The notes under the pieces were generated by a model, which was given only the letters and a program-made list of their open reading frames with translations, searched no databases and had not been told where the DNA came from. Shown here in pieces: positions 47,601 to 61,560 of a stretch of DNA of 64,000 nucleotides; within the stretch, counting starts at the first letter, position 1, and every line of letters starts with the position of its first letter. This DNA is from Limnoperna fortunei (taxonomy: Eukaryota; Mollusca; Bivalvia; Mytilida; Modiolidae), in the NCBI GenBank assembly GCA_944474755.1, contig OX104111.1, positions 114,086,545 to 114,150,544 of the forward strand, written 5' to 3'. The position numbers and the translations under genes are program-made.

Positions 47601-49975
47601 GCAATCGAGTAGTTAATGAAATGCTTGCTTTTTCAGATTAAAGCAATCAGAAGATAAAGATAAATAATTTCAAAAAGTAATCATGTCAACTTATGAATAT
47701 TGTGAATCGATTCGATAGCACCAACTAGCGACTGTGATGCGATTAAACGTATAAGGATAGTATTTTTCTTAAGTGATTTTTTGTGGCTTTGATTTATATA
47801 TATATTCGATGTGGAAAAAAAGTGTGGAGAGGATTACATGATTTTTTATACTCAAATTCATTGAGGTTCCCTTGATGGAAGTAGAAGGTATGTATGTTAA
47901 TAAGTTGTATTTGCATGAATTATTTGAATCAAACTATTAAAGTGAAATCTAACAAAGCTACATTGATGGGACTGTTTATCATGTCTATTTGTCATGTCAA
48001 CATGCGATTTCTATCATATCATTACTGTTGAGGTAAATAAATTAAGCATGCGCTTTCTGTCAATACAATGCATGTAATATCATTGATGGTAGACGCATTC
48101 CATATAACTGTTCATCTTCGATGTAGGCTAGTTTTGAACTGATTATATAGACTGTGGAATAAAAAACACGCCTAAATAGCAAAAAAAAAAAGACTGAACA
48201 ACAAGAGCCAAAAGTCAATGGACAATTACAAATCCGGATATATTATATAACTGTTGAAAAACTAAACAACTGGAAAACAAAATAGGATCTCGCATGCTCG
48301 TACACACTACCTCTATGACGAAACATCTTAAACGGGACAAGTCGAGAAGCGAAAAAAAAAAGAGATAAATACCAGGAAAGGGTGTTAAGTAAATTTCGTT
48401 TTATAAATTCTGAAATGTGCTTTCTGCAGGTTTAGCAAATTATCAATCACAAAAAAATCAAACGATCTATAAATAAATATCTTTTGTAAAACATAGCAGA
48501 TAAGTTTAACCCTATCAACTCATCTTAAGAATGAAGTACTGTGAGTCTGCATTTGTCGGAGCACTAAATGTTCGCTGAAGTCGTATTTGGGCCAACAAGT
48601 CCAAATAAATTTGTTTCTGAATTTCGACATGAATGCCACAACGATAGTAGCAACAACACATGACAGAAATGTACCTGAACAATTTGAGAAATATAGCAAA
48701 TTGTAAAACAATAACAAATAATGAACGATATTCGACACCAACGCATAGAGGCACCTCATTTAAAATCGTGTAATACTACTGTTGAACGATTTTCCAAGAT
48801 GTTATATTTTTTTTCAATAACAATGCTCTCATTCCGGTGCATATGTAAGTTGGGAAGTCAATTCATATTGGCGTAATGCACCAATAAAGGGTAAAACTTT
48901 ACTATTTTTTTTGCGTTCGTTTTTCGTTGGTTTGCATATCGTTTTACGTTTGTCTGTATGCTCATTTGCTAGGCCGTTTGTTCATCCGCCTGCGTTCAGA
49001 AAACAAGTAAATAGACACTTACCTCAGATAGTACACTAAAGGAAATTTTTATTTTAGTATTTCATATTTGATAAACCTCCATTTACGTTATCGTCACAGA
49101 TTTTACTTGTGGTTACACGTGAACATTTGTTCTTTTTTTGTTAGCTTTTATACCAAACATTTCAATCAACTAACCAACTCACATACTGCAGTAATGAAAG
49201 CGGGAGGTTTGGCATGCCATACAATCTGGTTTTAACTACCATTTCTTTTGAAATGCCTCTGCCTATTCAATGCCATTATAGCATGATTTGCGAATACATG
49301 TACATGGTTAATTCTACCAAACGTGATAATGAAATATAATTTGCAGCGTTTGAGCAAAACCTGACATCAGTGTGAAATTATTTTGAAATAAATCCTTACT
49401 CCTAAAAGTACATATATGTTATTTATAGGATAATCAATTGCACATAGTGACTATATCTGCAATATTCACGATGCTTAATTGATAAATTTGTTGATTTCAT
49501 GTACATTGACTATTAATTTACATATCACTGACAACTTTGAGGTACTTTTTGAATATTCTTGAGAATTAGTTTTACGAGCAACGTCGTTAAGGAATTCTTT
49601 GTTACAGCACTTCTCTGTGATTAACCAGAATTTATTTCAATCAGTATTCTCCATATTTCATCACCTGTCAACGTAGCTTAAGTGCTATAGGTGCTGATAT
49701 ATTAACTATTGTTTTGAGCATCAACGTTAACAAAAATATAAATATAAATTTGCATGCTGTTTCTCATTAACCTAGTTTGTTTGGTTTTTTTGGTAAATGA
49801 GTTGTGAAATAGATAGACCATAGATAGGTACCATGTCTCGTTTTCACACGAGATGCTTGAAGCAATTTGGCCTGTCCGTTAAATGTCTTATCAATGAAGT
49901 TTACATGACTACTTTAGGTTTGTTTTTATACTTTTATCCGATGACTTAAACTGCTTTGAATCTTTATTCGAACGT
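44621..49975 (+). repeat. X block of the composite repeat, copy B
   Basis: Closest relative of copy A (351-6090). It lacks the W insertion of 2165-2350 and the 215-bp segment of 5155-5368. It has the shared SINE relic (47510-47565) and a W relic (48170-48245). It continues to the beta array at GTTATAGGTGTATACCCGCT, where copy A instead enters module F. Confidence 0.85.
47050..47265 (+). mobile_element. Dispersed repeat W in X copy B
   Basis: Same insertion as 2945-3170. The reading frame seen there is not conserved here. Confidence 0.65.
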
Positions 49976-51418
49976 GTATACCAATTCTATGTTATAGGTG
50001 TATACCCGCTTTGTATCGCTATTTTACATCCGATCTATATAATTGTTCTATGTTCGCTGTCTTACTTTCGTGTCTAAATGCTTTATAACTTACGTTTACA
50101 TTCGATTTCTTTGATATCAGCTTGATATCGTTTCCGTATACCATCTTTATATTCTTGTATACTCGCTTTATACTGTTCGTGTATGCCGTTTTATTTCGTA
50201 AGTGTCTACACATTTTATATCGTTGGTGTACATTTATTAGATATCGTTCGTTTATACCAACTTTATACTGCTTTTGTATTCCGCTTTATAACTTTCGTTT
50301 ATACACTCTTTCTATCGTTCGTAACAATCAGCTAAAATGGTTTTGTACACGCACTATATATAGTTCTTGTCTACATTCTTTGTATCGTTCTGTTATATCG
50401 ATTTTGTATACCTACTTTGTATCGTTCACGTATTCCCAGCATATGTTGTTTGTGCATACATGCTTTATATCGATCTTGTATACCTGCTTTATATTGTTGA
50501 CACATAACTGCTTTATATCGTTCGTATTTTCCTGATTTATTTCCTTTGCATTTACTGTCTTAATCGGGTATACCTCCCTTATATCGTACCTTAACCACTG
50601 TATTTATCTTTTGTATAACCGCTTTATATCGTTCATATAATACGGCGTTATATATTTCTAGCACGCCCGCTTTATATAGTTCTTGTATACCCATTTATAA
50701 TATTTTTGCGTGCCCGCTTTTTATTGGTTGTGTATTCCATTGTAATATCGTTCTTATATGCCCACTTTCTTTCGTTTAATATTGTTCCTTTATACTTGCT
50801 CCATACTGCTCCAATATATAGCGGGAATATTTTACCGGTATACACGCTTTATACTGTTCTTTTATACCGGCTTATATTTTTCGTTTTATGCCCAGTTATA
50901 TTGTTTTTTGTGTACCAGCTTTATATTGTTCGTTTCTACACGTTTTATAACGTTTGTATCTATACTTTTTATATCGTTCTTAGAGATTTGCTTGACATCG
51001 TAATTATATACTCACTTTATATCTTTGTTGAAATCTTTCGTTATATCGTTCGTGTATACCGTTTAACATCGTTCGTTACAGTTCGCATCAACATTTGTTG
51101 TACTCCCACTTTATAAAGTTGGTGCCTCCAAGCTTTATGTCGTTCGTTTACCTCCGTTTTAAATCGTCTATTTATACATTTTTTTTTATCTTTCTTGTGT
51201 ACCTGCTCTAGATCGTTCGAATATTTCTTCTGTATATCGTTTATATCGTTTGCGGTTAAGGGCTTTATATCTTTCCCGTTTGCCTACTTTACAGCGTTCG
51301 TGTTAAACCACTCTGTGTTTTATTGTATAACCACTTTATATCGTTTGTACATACCAGTTTGTTTTTTAAACTGGAGCATAGCCGCATTTTAAATGTTTGT
51401 GTGTAAACGATTTTGATT
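49976..51418 (+). repeat. 24-bp minisatellite, beta array, copy B (first part)
   Basis: About 1.4 kb or 60 units. 50600-50830 repeats the order of 1-240, 21540-21790 and 44271-44510. The last part (51045 on) matches 7209-7585. Confidence 0.9.
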
Positions 51419-51680
51419 GTTTGTTTTGTTTGTTTTGTTTGGATGTTGTTTAACGCCACTTTCAGGAATTTGTTTCAGCTGTATCATGGCGTCCAGTTTT
51501 TATTGGAGGAAAGCCGAAGTACCCAGAGAAAATCCCCAACCTTAGGTAGGATAACTGGTAATCCTTGTCTATTAAGATTTGCAGTCAAACGCACCCTGCC
51601 CGCAGTGAGGTTCGCCAGTGTTGACCGACCATGTGATCTACAGCAGACGAACTACCTTAATCACTCCGCCACCGAGGCCC
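51419..51680 (-). mobile_element. tRNA-derived SINE, same insertion as 7586-7858
   Basis: Same orientation, tail and flanks as in copy A. A few bases around box B are missing, leaving GTGAGGTTCGCCAGTG when read on the plus strand. It marks an insertion that predates the A/B duplication. Confidence 0.85.
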
Positions 51681-53495
51681 CTTTATTGTTGGTCTATGCC
51701 CGATTTCTAACTGTCTTGTTTAAACGCTTAATGTCGTACGTGAATAGCCACGTTATATAGTTATTTGACTCCCGCTTGTTATCCTTTCTTTTTGCTGCTA
51801 TATATCGTTCTCGTATGCAAGCTTTATGTCCTTCTTATAAACCAGCTTTTTTTTATTCTAGTTTGCCAAAGTTATAGTATTCTTGTAAACCAACTGAAAA
51901 TCGTTCGTGTATTTCCTTTTGGTATTGTTCTTTTATATCCACTTTATATGGCTTGTGTATACCCGCTTCATGTCTGTTTAACAATCCTGTTCAATAGTTT
52001 GAATACAGTCACTTGATAAATTTCGAGTCTTAACGCTTTGTATCGTTTGTGTGCATACTCTTTCTACCGTTTCATACCCGTTTTGTACTCTCGTATCGTT
52101 CGCATATAAATGCTGTATATGGATTTTGTATACCTTCTTTATATCGTTGACGTATACCTGATGCACATCGCTCTTGTATACCTGCTTATATCGACCTTGT
52201 ATTCCCAATGTATATTGTTTACGTATACTCGCTTCATATCGTTCGTATTTTTGTCTATGTCGGCTTTATATCGTTCGTGTATGCCTCCTTTTAGCGTTTG
52301 TGTTTACCCATTATATGTTTTTATGGTTTAACCGCAAGATATCGTTCATATATACAAGCGTTATATCATTCTAAAAAACTCGCGTAGAATCGTTCTTGTA
52401 TACCCGCTTTACAAGCTACTTTTATGCACGCTTTTTATTGTTATTGTATACTCGCTATTGTATGCTCGTATGATATCGTTCTACATGCGCTTTCTAATTT
52501 CCGTTTATTCCCGTTTTCCAAAGTTCGTGTTTACAAGCGTGATATAGTAAATGCATGACCGCGTTATATACTTCTTTATACCTTGTTGATATCATTTCAT
52601 TATACACACTTCACATCATTCTGTATTGAGCTAAATATTCTATTTGTATACAAGCTTTATATTTTTTCTTTCGTTGCGAATTTATATTGCTCTTGTATTC
52701 CGCTTTTATATTGTATTTCTATGTCCAATTTATATTGTTCTTGAATGCCAGCATTATTTCGCACGTCTACACGTTTTATATAGTTAGTGTCTACACTCGT
52801 TATATCGTTAGAGTACATTCACTTTATATGATTCGTTTAAACCCGCTTGATATCGTTGCTATGTACCCGCGTTTGTTTCGTTCGTATACATTTCCTTTAT
52901 ATCGAGTGTGTATAGCCGTTCTGCATCGTTCACGTACACCCACTGTATATCGTTTGTTTATACTCGCTTGATATCGTTGTTGTATAACAATATATATCGT
53001 TCGTGTTTACCCCCTTTTGTCTTTTGTGCATATCCGATTTATATAGTTTGTACTTTTCCTTGTGTTATCGTTCCTGTTTACCTTCTATGCCGATTTCTGT
53101 TGTTCTTGTATTCCAGCTTTATTTCTTTCATGTATTCCTGTTTCATATTGTTCCATGAAGCCTGTTTTATATCTTTAGTGCCTAAACGTGTTTAGTGTCT
53201 ATACGTTTTATCGTTGGTTTCTACACATTTGCTATCGCTTGGTATCCGCTACATTTCGTTCGTTTATACCTACTTTATATTGTAATTATATTCCCGCTTT
53301 TATATCGTTCTTCTTTATTCGGTTATATAAATTTCCGCCTTATATTTTTCGCTTATACAAGCTTTATATCCTTCGCGTATACACTTGTTTATCGTTCGTG
53401 TGTACCCTCTTGATAAGGACACTGTACAACAATTATTATATGATACACATACCTATAGTTCGTATGCCTCTTTGTACAATTTTAACTAACAATTA
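51681..53495 (+). repeat. 24-bp minisatellite, beta array, copy B (second part) with start of Z
   Basis: Matches 7859-9650 in order. The final approximately 95 bp (from CTTGATAAGGACACTGTACA at 53409) are the start of Z, cut at 53500 where module F copy 3 begins. Confidence 0.9.
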
Positions 53496-53499
53496 GGGT

Positions 53500-54017
53500 C
53501 GATATATTGTTCTGTTATACCCGTTTTAAATTTTTTGTTTTTGTGTACCAGCTTTATATCGTTCGTGTCTACACGTTCTATACCGTTTGCATCTTCACTT
53601 TTTATTTCCTTCGTGGATATTGGCGCGACATCCTAAGTGTATTCCCCTTTTATATTTCTGTCGTAGATGGCCGATTTCTGGTACATATGACCCAGTACAG
53701 ATGAGCTCACGCGCAAACATCTGTACTTGCTGCGTCATCCAATTAAAACGCCAGAAACAAGAACGTTGTTATGGAAGTATAGCAACGTTCTTCTATGACG
53801 TTCCTGTTTCTGGCGTTCTGACTGGATTTTAGAGGCAATGGAGTATAAAACTATGGAGAGTCTATAGGATATAGCAATGTGAAAGTTGTTGGTTTACGGA
53901 AGAATAGGTGCTTTCATGCGTTTTTGGGAAAGACCTGTGAACTTTCACTCGTGATAGAAATTGTTATGTCTTTTGGCTGATTCTGCTGCGCTCCACTCGC
54001 GAAAAGACATAAAATTT
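53500..54017 (+). repeat. Hairpin-bearing module F, copy 3 (partial)
   Basis: Matches 6631-7150: short 24-bp array (53500-53660), nested hairpin (about 53750-53830) and the foldback (from 53901) cut after ATAAAATTTC at 54017. It sits between two copies of the same array segment. Confidence 0.8.
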
Positions 54018-55195
54018 CATATCGTTCGTATTTTTGTCTATGCAGGCTTTATATCGTTCGTATATACCTCCTTTTAGCGTTTGTGTTTACCCGTTATATG
54101 TATTTATGGTTTAACTGATTGATATCGTTCATATATACCAGCGTTATATCATTCTAAAAAACTCGCTTAGAATCGTTCTTGAATACCCGCTTTACAAGCT
54201 ACTTTTATGCACGCTTTTTATCGTTATTGTATACTCGCTATTGTATACTCGCATGATATCGTTCTATATGCGCTTTCTAATTTCCGTTCATTCCCGTTTG
54301 CCTAAATTCGTGTTTACAAACGTGATATAGTAAGTGCATGGCCGCTTTATATACATCTTTATACCCGCTTGATATCATTTCATTATACACACTTCACATA
54401 ATTTTGTATGAAGCTTAATATCCTATTTGTATACCCGCTTTATACTTTTCTTTCATGGCGAATTTATATTGCTATTGTATTCCGCTTTTATATTGTATTT
54501 CTATGTCCAATTTATATTGTTCTTGAATGCCAGCATTATTTCGCACGTCTACACGTTTTATATAGTTAGTGTCTACACTCGTTATATCGTTAGAGTACAT
54601 TCACTTTATATGATTCGTTTAAACCCGCTTGATATCGTTGCTATGTACCCGCGTTTGTTTCGTTCGTATACATTTGCTTTATATCGAGTGTGTATAGCCG
54701 TTCTGCATCGTTCACGTACACCCACTGTATATCGTTTGTTTATACTCGCTTGATATCGTTGTTGTATAACAATATATATCGTTCGTGTTTACCCCCTTTT
54801 GTCTTTTGTGCATATCCGATTTATATAGTTTGTACTTTTCCTTGTGTTATCAATCCTTTTTACCTTCTATGCCGATTTATGTTGTTCTTGTATACCAGCT
54901 ATATGTCTTTCATGTATTCCTGCTTCATATTGTTCCATCAGGGCCTGTTTTATATCTTTAGTGCCTAAACGTGTTTAGTGTCTATACGTTTTATCGTTGG
55001 TTTCTACACATTTGCTATCGCTTGGTATCCGCTACATTTCGTTCGTTTATACCTACTTTATATTGTAATTATATTCCCGCTTTTATATCGTTCTTCTTTA
55101 TCCGGTTATATAAATTTCCGCCTTATATTTTTCGCTTATACAAGTTTTATATCGTTCGCGTATACACTTGTTTATCGTTCGTGTGTACCCTCTTG
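54018..55195 (+). repeat. 24-bp minisatellite, beta array, tandemly duplicated segment
   Basis: Near-identical to 52234-53408, offset 1784 bp, so this part of copy B is duplicated in tandem with module F copy 3 between the copies. It leads into a complete Z. Confidence 0.9.
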
Positions 55196-55675
55196 ATAAG
55201 GACACTGTACAACAATTATTCTATGATACACATACCTATAGTTTGTATACTTCTTTGTACAATTTTACTAAACAATTAGGGTCGAAATTGGGAAGTCAGG
55301 ACTTTTACACTGTCAGTCTTTACCTCCCCAAAACCTTGCTGTGGGCAACTCTTGAATTATATGTGCACAATTATTATAAGGATGACAGTACTACGTAAGC
55401 ATCTTTAGAAACATATTTTAGTTTTCATATCTCGATTCAGATTCGTATTATTATTTAGAACATATAAATCAAGATTTGTAATCGTGACTTGACTTTCGAC
55501 TGTGGTTGTTTGGTCGGTTGCCATTCTTTAATTCACCAGCCTTATTTCATGTGTGTAATTGAACAAGGTGTGAAAACCGCATCATTTTAAATAAATAAGG
55601 GGGCCTCGGTGCCCGAGTGTTAAATGCAGTTAATAATGTTCTACCGATAATGTGGTCTGTTAACATTAAGGTTTT
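55196..55675 (+). repeat. Z block, copy B, with truncated SINE
   Basis: Very close to 9571-10030. The SINE head (55604-55675, GGCCTCGGTGCCCGAGTGTT) stops after AACATTAAGGTT. The open frame at 55168-55398 has counterparts only in copy A and no recognised family. Confidence 0.8.
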
Positions 55676-56194
55676 GTACTAATATTCTAGAGTATATAAT
55701 TAAATTAGACATTTTCATGCTTGAAGAACAAATTTACTTGGGACCACCACTATCGGAGAACCTACAATTCAACAGATTTAAGCACGAAACTTTTAATGGC
55801 TTTTAAAATTTTATAACCTTGGATAATTTTGACTATTATTCCCAGCCATACTTTTAATGATAAATTTCACTTTCGAAGTCCGATGCAAATGCTTTTGTTT
55901 GCCATTTTAAAAGACTTCAATTTAAGGTTATCGCCCTTGTTAATTTCAAGACAAATTGCCGACCGGGGATGAAATATTCGTAAAATGCATGTAATTTTAT
56001 ATTTTTATATTATGTTTAATTTTAATATTATGTGAAACAAACAAATTATTCAATGAATAGACGCCATTTTGAAACTGGTTTCAATATCTCCGGGGTTTTA
56101 CATGGTATACGGTATAATATCCCACATCTTGATTAACCAATCAAATAGTAGGGATTCACTAGATACATTACTTCAGCAGATTATAAATTGATAT
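55676..56194. other. Non-repetitive spacer at the orientation switch
   Basis: About 520 bp of AT-rich DNA between the last forward block and the first reversed block. No gene or element recognised. Confidence 0.45.
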
Positions 56195-57185
56195 ACAGCA
56201 GAAATATCCGAGATGGTACATAAGAAAGATATAAAGCGGGTATAAAGGAATGATATAAAGTGGATGTACACGAGCGAGATAAAGCTTGGAGACAAATATG
56301 TTGCAGTGAATTGTAACAAACGACGTCAAACAGGTATACATAACACAATATACAGCGGATTTAGAAGAAAGATGTAAAGAGGGTATACGCTTCAGAAGTC
56401 AAACGAACGAAAAAAATGTAGATATAAACGGTGTTAAATGAATAGACACGAACGATATAAAGCTAATACACAAAAAGCAACATAAATTGGACATAAACGA
56501 AAAATATAGAGCGGGAATATGAGAACAATATAAAGAGGGTATACAAGTATCAATACCCGCTTTATACTGGATAGGTATAAAGCGGTTATAAAGGAACAAT
56601 ATGTAAGAAAGAGAGCATATAAGTGGTATGCACGAACGATAAAAAACGGGCAGACAAAAACCTTATAAAGCGGGTATTCAAGAACTAAATAAAGCGGGTG
56701 TTCTAAAATATATAAGGCCGAAAAATATCAACGATATGAAGCTGTCATACAAAAATTAAATACAGCAGTTAAACAAGAACGCTATATATGAGGTATACAC
56801 GAACGATATTAAGCCGGTATAAGCAAACGATATAAATCGGGAAAATACAGACGATATAATGCAATTATATGTCAGCTATATAAAGTTGGTATACAAGATC
56901 AATATAACGCGGGTATACGGTGAAATATACAATGGGAATACGTGAACGATATAAAGTAGTTATACAAAATCGATATTAGCAGATATATACGAACGATACA
57001 CAGCGTGTAGACAAGAATTATTTTAACAGATTGTTACGAATGATATAAAGTGGTTATAAGGGTACAATATTGTAAAAATATTTACGAACGATATAAAAAG
57101 TGTAGAAACTGACGATAAAAAGCGGCATACACGAACAATATCAAGACAGTATACAAAGATATAAAGCCTGTATACGGAAGCGATA
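56195..57185 (-). repeat. 24-bp minisatellite, beta array, copy E (reversed)
   Basis: Units read GGTATACACGAA then CGATATAAAGCG on the plus strand, the complement of the earlier arrays. Reverse-complemented, 56395-57180 follows the order of 43740-44520. Confidence 0.9.
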
Positions 57186-59935
57186 TCAATCTAAGTGGTT
57201 TCGGATATACATATATATCGGTGGTTTTTTCCTATTTTTCTTATTTAGGCGTCTTATTTAATTCAAGTCTATATAATCTGTTTAAATCTAGCCAACATCG
57301 CAGATGAAGAGGAATTTGAAATGCGCCTTCCAGCAATGATATAACATGAATTGTGTTGACAGAAGTTGCATAATAAAATTCTGTAGTCAGACGTAATCAT
57401 ATGATAGAAATGACACGTTGACTTGACGTGAAGACATGATAAACAGTCCAGTCAATGTAGCTTCTTTAGATTTCACTTTAATAATTAGATTTCAAATAAT
57501 GCTTGAAAATACAACTTATAAACATACATACCTTCTACATCCATCAAGGGAGCCTCATTGAATTTGAGTATAGGAATTCATTTAATCCTCTCCTCAGATT
57601 TTTTCCGCATTGAATATATATATACAAATCAAAGCTATAAAAACGTCACTTCACAAGAACAATACAATCCTTATTATCTGTATACGGTTAATCGTATCAC
57701 AGTCGCTAGTTTGTTTTATCGAAACAATCGACTGTATTCATAAAGGTGTCGTGATAATTAACAGTTTTGAAATTATTATTCCTTTTCTTCTAATTGCTTT
57801 AACCTAAAAATGCAAGCATTTCATGAACTGCTCTATTAGCATCATAGATGATATAATTTAAGTATAATAAGGAAAGTTGTTTGTTTTCTGTGGTGCTCCT
57901 CCAAAAAAACTTGGCGCCATGATATAGATGGAAAAATGATGATCGCGACTATCTTTCGGCAAGGAGTGCTTGAAACAACATTTATTGAACAAGTATTGCT
58001 GTTTTTCCTTCTGCATTGTTGGGCTTCCTTGGGATGCTATTACTTTCTTATGAAACACATATTAGGGTAGTAAATGCAACTCAAGATTCTGGTTGATGAT
58101 TATATAACATTATTCTCTCTTTGTGACTTAAAGTAGTATTAACTTGTATGTATTTTTGCTGATAGGATACTGTCGTGGAATTACATTTTGTTACAAGACG
58201 TCGTACATTAAACTTGCATGTTCAAATACAACTATGCATATTTCATCAATGTTAACTAGATTCAATACACTATCTTGTAAAATTTGCTAGTAAACTAAAC
58301 AAGATGAAACTAGCAAGGACAAACTTTAATTGGTGCGATTGGACAACAGTAGTGCAATCAGTTCATTTCAATAGATCAATATTACAAGAACACTGATAAT
58401 AGTATGTAATCATGGAATGTTGTAAGCAAAATGATATCTACCAGCATCATTAATGTGATAATAGCGTTCTCATGAAACTTGCTCTCTGAAGATGTTTAGT
58501 TATTCCTTCTCATGAATTGGTAAAACCGGAACAAAATTGCTAAATTAATCACTGACATAAAATATTTTATGTTTCCTAGTACAACGACTTACCGAGAATT
58601 GCAATGCTTGTGCCGCGTGTTTCTATGTCAGTTATTTAAACGATCAAATACAAACTGTAAATGGTCCTGGTAACATAGTATGGTTTGTCTTGTGATTGTA
58701 AGGGATGATAAGTGTTTAGTCAGTAACATATGAACATTGCTTTCATATTGAAGGTTACTGTATGCAAATAAAGGAATTCAAAAACAATTTACATTTCCAA
58801 AGCAAGATAAAAGTAGGAAAACTACTTAACTCCTGTTAAAGTATCAATATGTTTGTTTTAATTTTGTACTCTTTTAATGCATTTACACGATATTTTCAGT
58901 ACAGAAACTTCTGCAGCCTAATGGTGTAGGAATAACTCTGCTGAGAAAACATTACCATCGGAATGACCAATTTCAATCCTTGTTAAAAAATACCCGACCA
59001 CACATTGCCGAATTCCGACTTGATAATCGCCTCAGTGTTGACAGCAGTATCTTAGCGCCCCGTTTGTTGTCGTTCTAACACATTTAATCATACGTACAAA
59101 CACAAATATGTAGAGTGTGGCATTTTGCGAGCAAAATAAACGCACTCAGAATAAACCTATGTATATTAATCCATATTCTATTAAGTCAATACTTTTTTCC
59201 CGCTATGGAGTATAGAGTACCGTAAGGAGTCCTTACATGCTGTTCATTTTAGAAATTGTTCAAAGTACTCATTCTTATTAACCATAAAACAGTGTTTTTC
59301 GCATTTAAAAATTACATTTTGCGTCTTTGTAAAATATAATACTTTCAAGACAAGAGTGGTTTAAGTTCAATCTTTCACGTATATAGTTTATTATGCTCCC
59401 AGGACTTTTTATGCGAGTCTGAAGCAATTAAATTCTATTTAAATTGAAAGAATATAAAACGATAGTAATGTCTTTCTAATAAAACAATGGAAGGAGAAAT
59501 GCATTTTAGCAAGTGTGTCAAAAATAAATAAGTGCACTACTGCACAATATTTACAAAAAAATAAACTGCAACTGGCAACCAGATTTCTTAACGACGTACG
59601 CGTAAAGTTTGGAATTACCGAAGCGCAAGTGCAAATAATATTTTATCCCATGTAAAACTAATCAAAACGAATTCCCTCAGTAAAATGTGCATCAAATATG
59701 TTATAACTTGTCAACACATCATAGGAAGAATTACTTTGTAGAGATCTAACCACTGTATCAATATAACTGAAGTATCGAGTCAACTGAGTTAGCAACATCG
59801 TAAATACCCTGAAGTATGTCTAATACAGACCTAGCAGTATTGATCTACATCAAAATAATCTTTTTTTCAAATTGTTTACCTCGGTTCTCATCCATTCTAT
59901 TGCACAATAGTATCTAGGGGCGAGGAATAAGCACA
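57186..59935 (-). repeat. X block of the composite repeat, copy E (reversed)
   Basis: Aligns in reverse with 17300-20100 and 39611-43200. It is shorter because the array-proximal part is missing. The shared SINE relic is at 57890-57945. Open frames at 57558-57807 are not conserved in other copies. Confidence 0.8.
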
Positions 59936-60160
59936 ACCGCTTGAACCTGAACAAATGAAAGTTAATTCGTTTGTCGACGAAAGTAAAGTTAAAGAATTCA
60001 TAGACCAACAAAAGACAAAATCGACTGCAAACAAAATATTGATGATGTGAAAATATGATAAAATTTTACATAGTCAAATATTACCTAATGGTAAAGATAA
60101 TGAATAATGTCTTAAAAGCACTCCAAAAATTACTACTATATAATAAAAGGTTAATAGCAA

Positions 60161-60256
60161 GAATATTGGGAAATATTATCCCTCGCAAGATGCTATATTG
60201 CACTAGCAATCTTGTGCAGTATAACATCTTGCGAGGGAGAATATTTACCAATATTC
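60161..60256. repeat. Conserved hairpin in Y, copy E
   Basis: Arms 60161-60203 and 60214-60256 around a 10-base loop, with few mismatches. The ATATTATCCCTCGCAAGATG arm is preserved as in copy C. Confidence 0.8.
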
Positions 60257-60280
60257 ATCCAATAACCGTATAATATAATG

Positions 60281-60464
60281 TATTATATTATATTATATTA
60301 TATTATATTATATTATATTATATTATATTATATTATATTATATTATATTATATTATATTATATTATATTATATTATATTATATTATATTATATTATATTA
60401 TATTATATTATATTATATTATATTATATTATATTATATTATATTATATTATATTATATTATATT
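60281..60464. repeat. TATTA pentanucleotide microsatellite, 36 perfect copies
   Basis: 60281-60460 is 36 uninterrupted copies of TATTA followed by four more matching bases. Near this point copies C and D have only a short TA- or TATAA-rich run, so the expansion is specific to this copy. Confidence 0.95.
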
Positions 60465-61560
60465 TTGTTATAATATTATATACTTTACTTGCGTTGAGTA
60501 CGTTTTCCCTTCACCTTGAATGATTGACAAACGTTTACCGTTATTCCACCCATCAATTCCTTTTATTATATTTAAAGCGTGCGTTTGTTGATGTCACGAA
60601 CATTCTATACAAATCTCAATTAGGGCGTTACAAATTACACTCCTGACTTCACATTGACTTCTTTGTCAATATAGTCTAAATTAACGTTACGAGGTGACCT
60701 TAAGTTCGCACGGTACTATCTATTCATATATTATAAGGTGACCATACGTTGAACCGATACCATCTATTAGTTCAGCATTTAACACGAAATACATCGCGTG
60801 TGCCTGTAATTTAAATTATATACATCTACAAATTAAGGTGTGACTAATTATATTACAAACTTCACATTAAGTACTAACCAATAATGTGTCCAAAATAGCG
60901 TTGAATTTAGCGACATAATCATTATAAGCAAAAAGGTTACATTAGAGTTTGTCGTGGATGACCCTATTCTTAGTACATCATTTTTATACCTCATTCTACA
61001 AACGATTTTGATCACGCATGGTTTAAATGTTGCTTAGTGACCTAACAGTGAAAGCAATATACCGGTTTTGTATGTCGACGTGCATCATATCTGCAGTGTA
61101 ACTGATATTACACTTTAATCTTTTTTTTTTGCGGACGGCGAGATTTTAGTCTACAATTCGCATGTCAAATTATAATAAAAATCGCATTAATACAAACGTA
61201 TAATTTAGCTAATAATTTCAGTATAGATGGTGAATAAAATTAAGATTGCTTATCAATTAACATTATTTTCAAAAAAAGATATGCTTGACATATGGGAATG
61301 ATACAAGAGTTGATAAATGAAAATTCTACCTAGAATATACATCTAGATAGCCCTGAATGCGAAAACAGATTATGAAAGAAATCATCACTGTTTAAAGTTA
61401 ATTGATTCTCACTAATGAGACAGTGTGGTACCTATTTGTATCCACGGGTGAGATAAGAATTTCACGCTCCTATACCTGCAAAATTGTATTGTGAAGTCAG
61501 CTGTCGGTTCTGCATGTAACACTACTGATGCTCAAATGAGATCTCAAGTTCAGTTTTATA

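Larger units (their letters stand above)
59980..61560 (-). repeat. Y block of the composite repeat, copy E (reversed)
   Basis: Reverse of 16001-17300 with the conserved hairpin (60161-60256) and an expanded TATTA tract (60281-60464). No coding potential: the frame at 60278-60523 is the pentanucleotide repeat itself. Confidence 0.85.

Noticed and set aside
60278..60523. 81-codon frame of YYIIL repeats
   Set aside because: It is a translation of the TATTA microsatellite.
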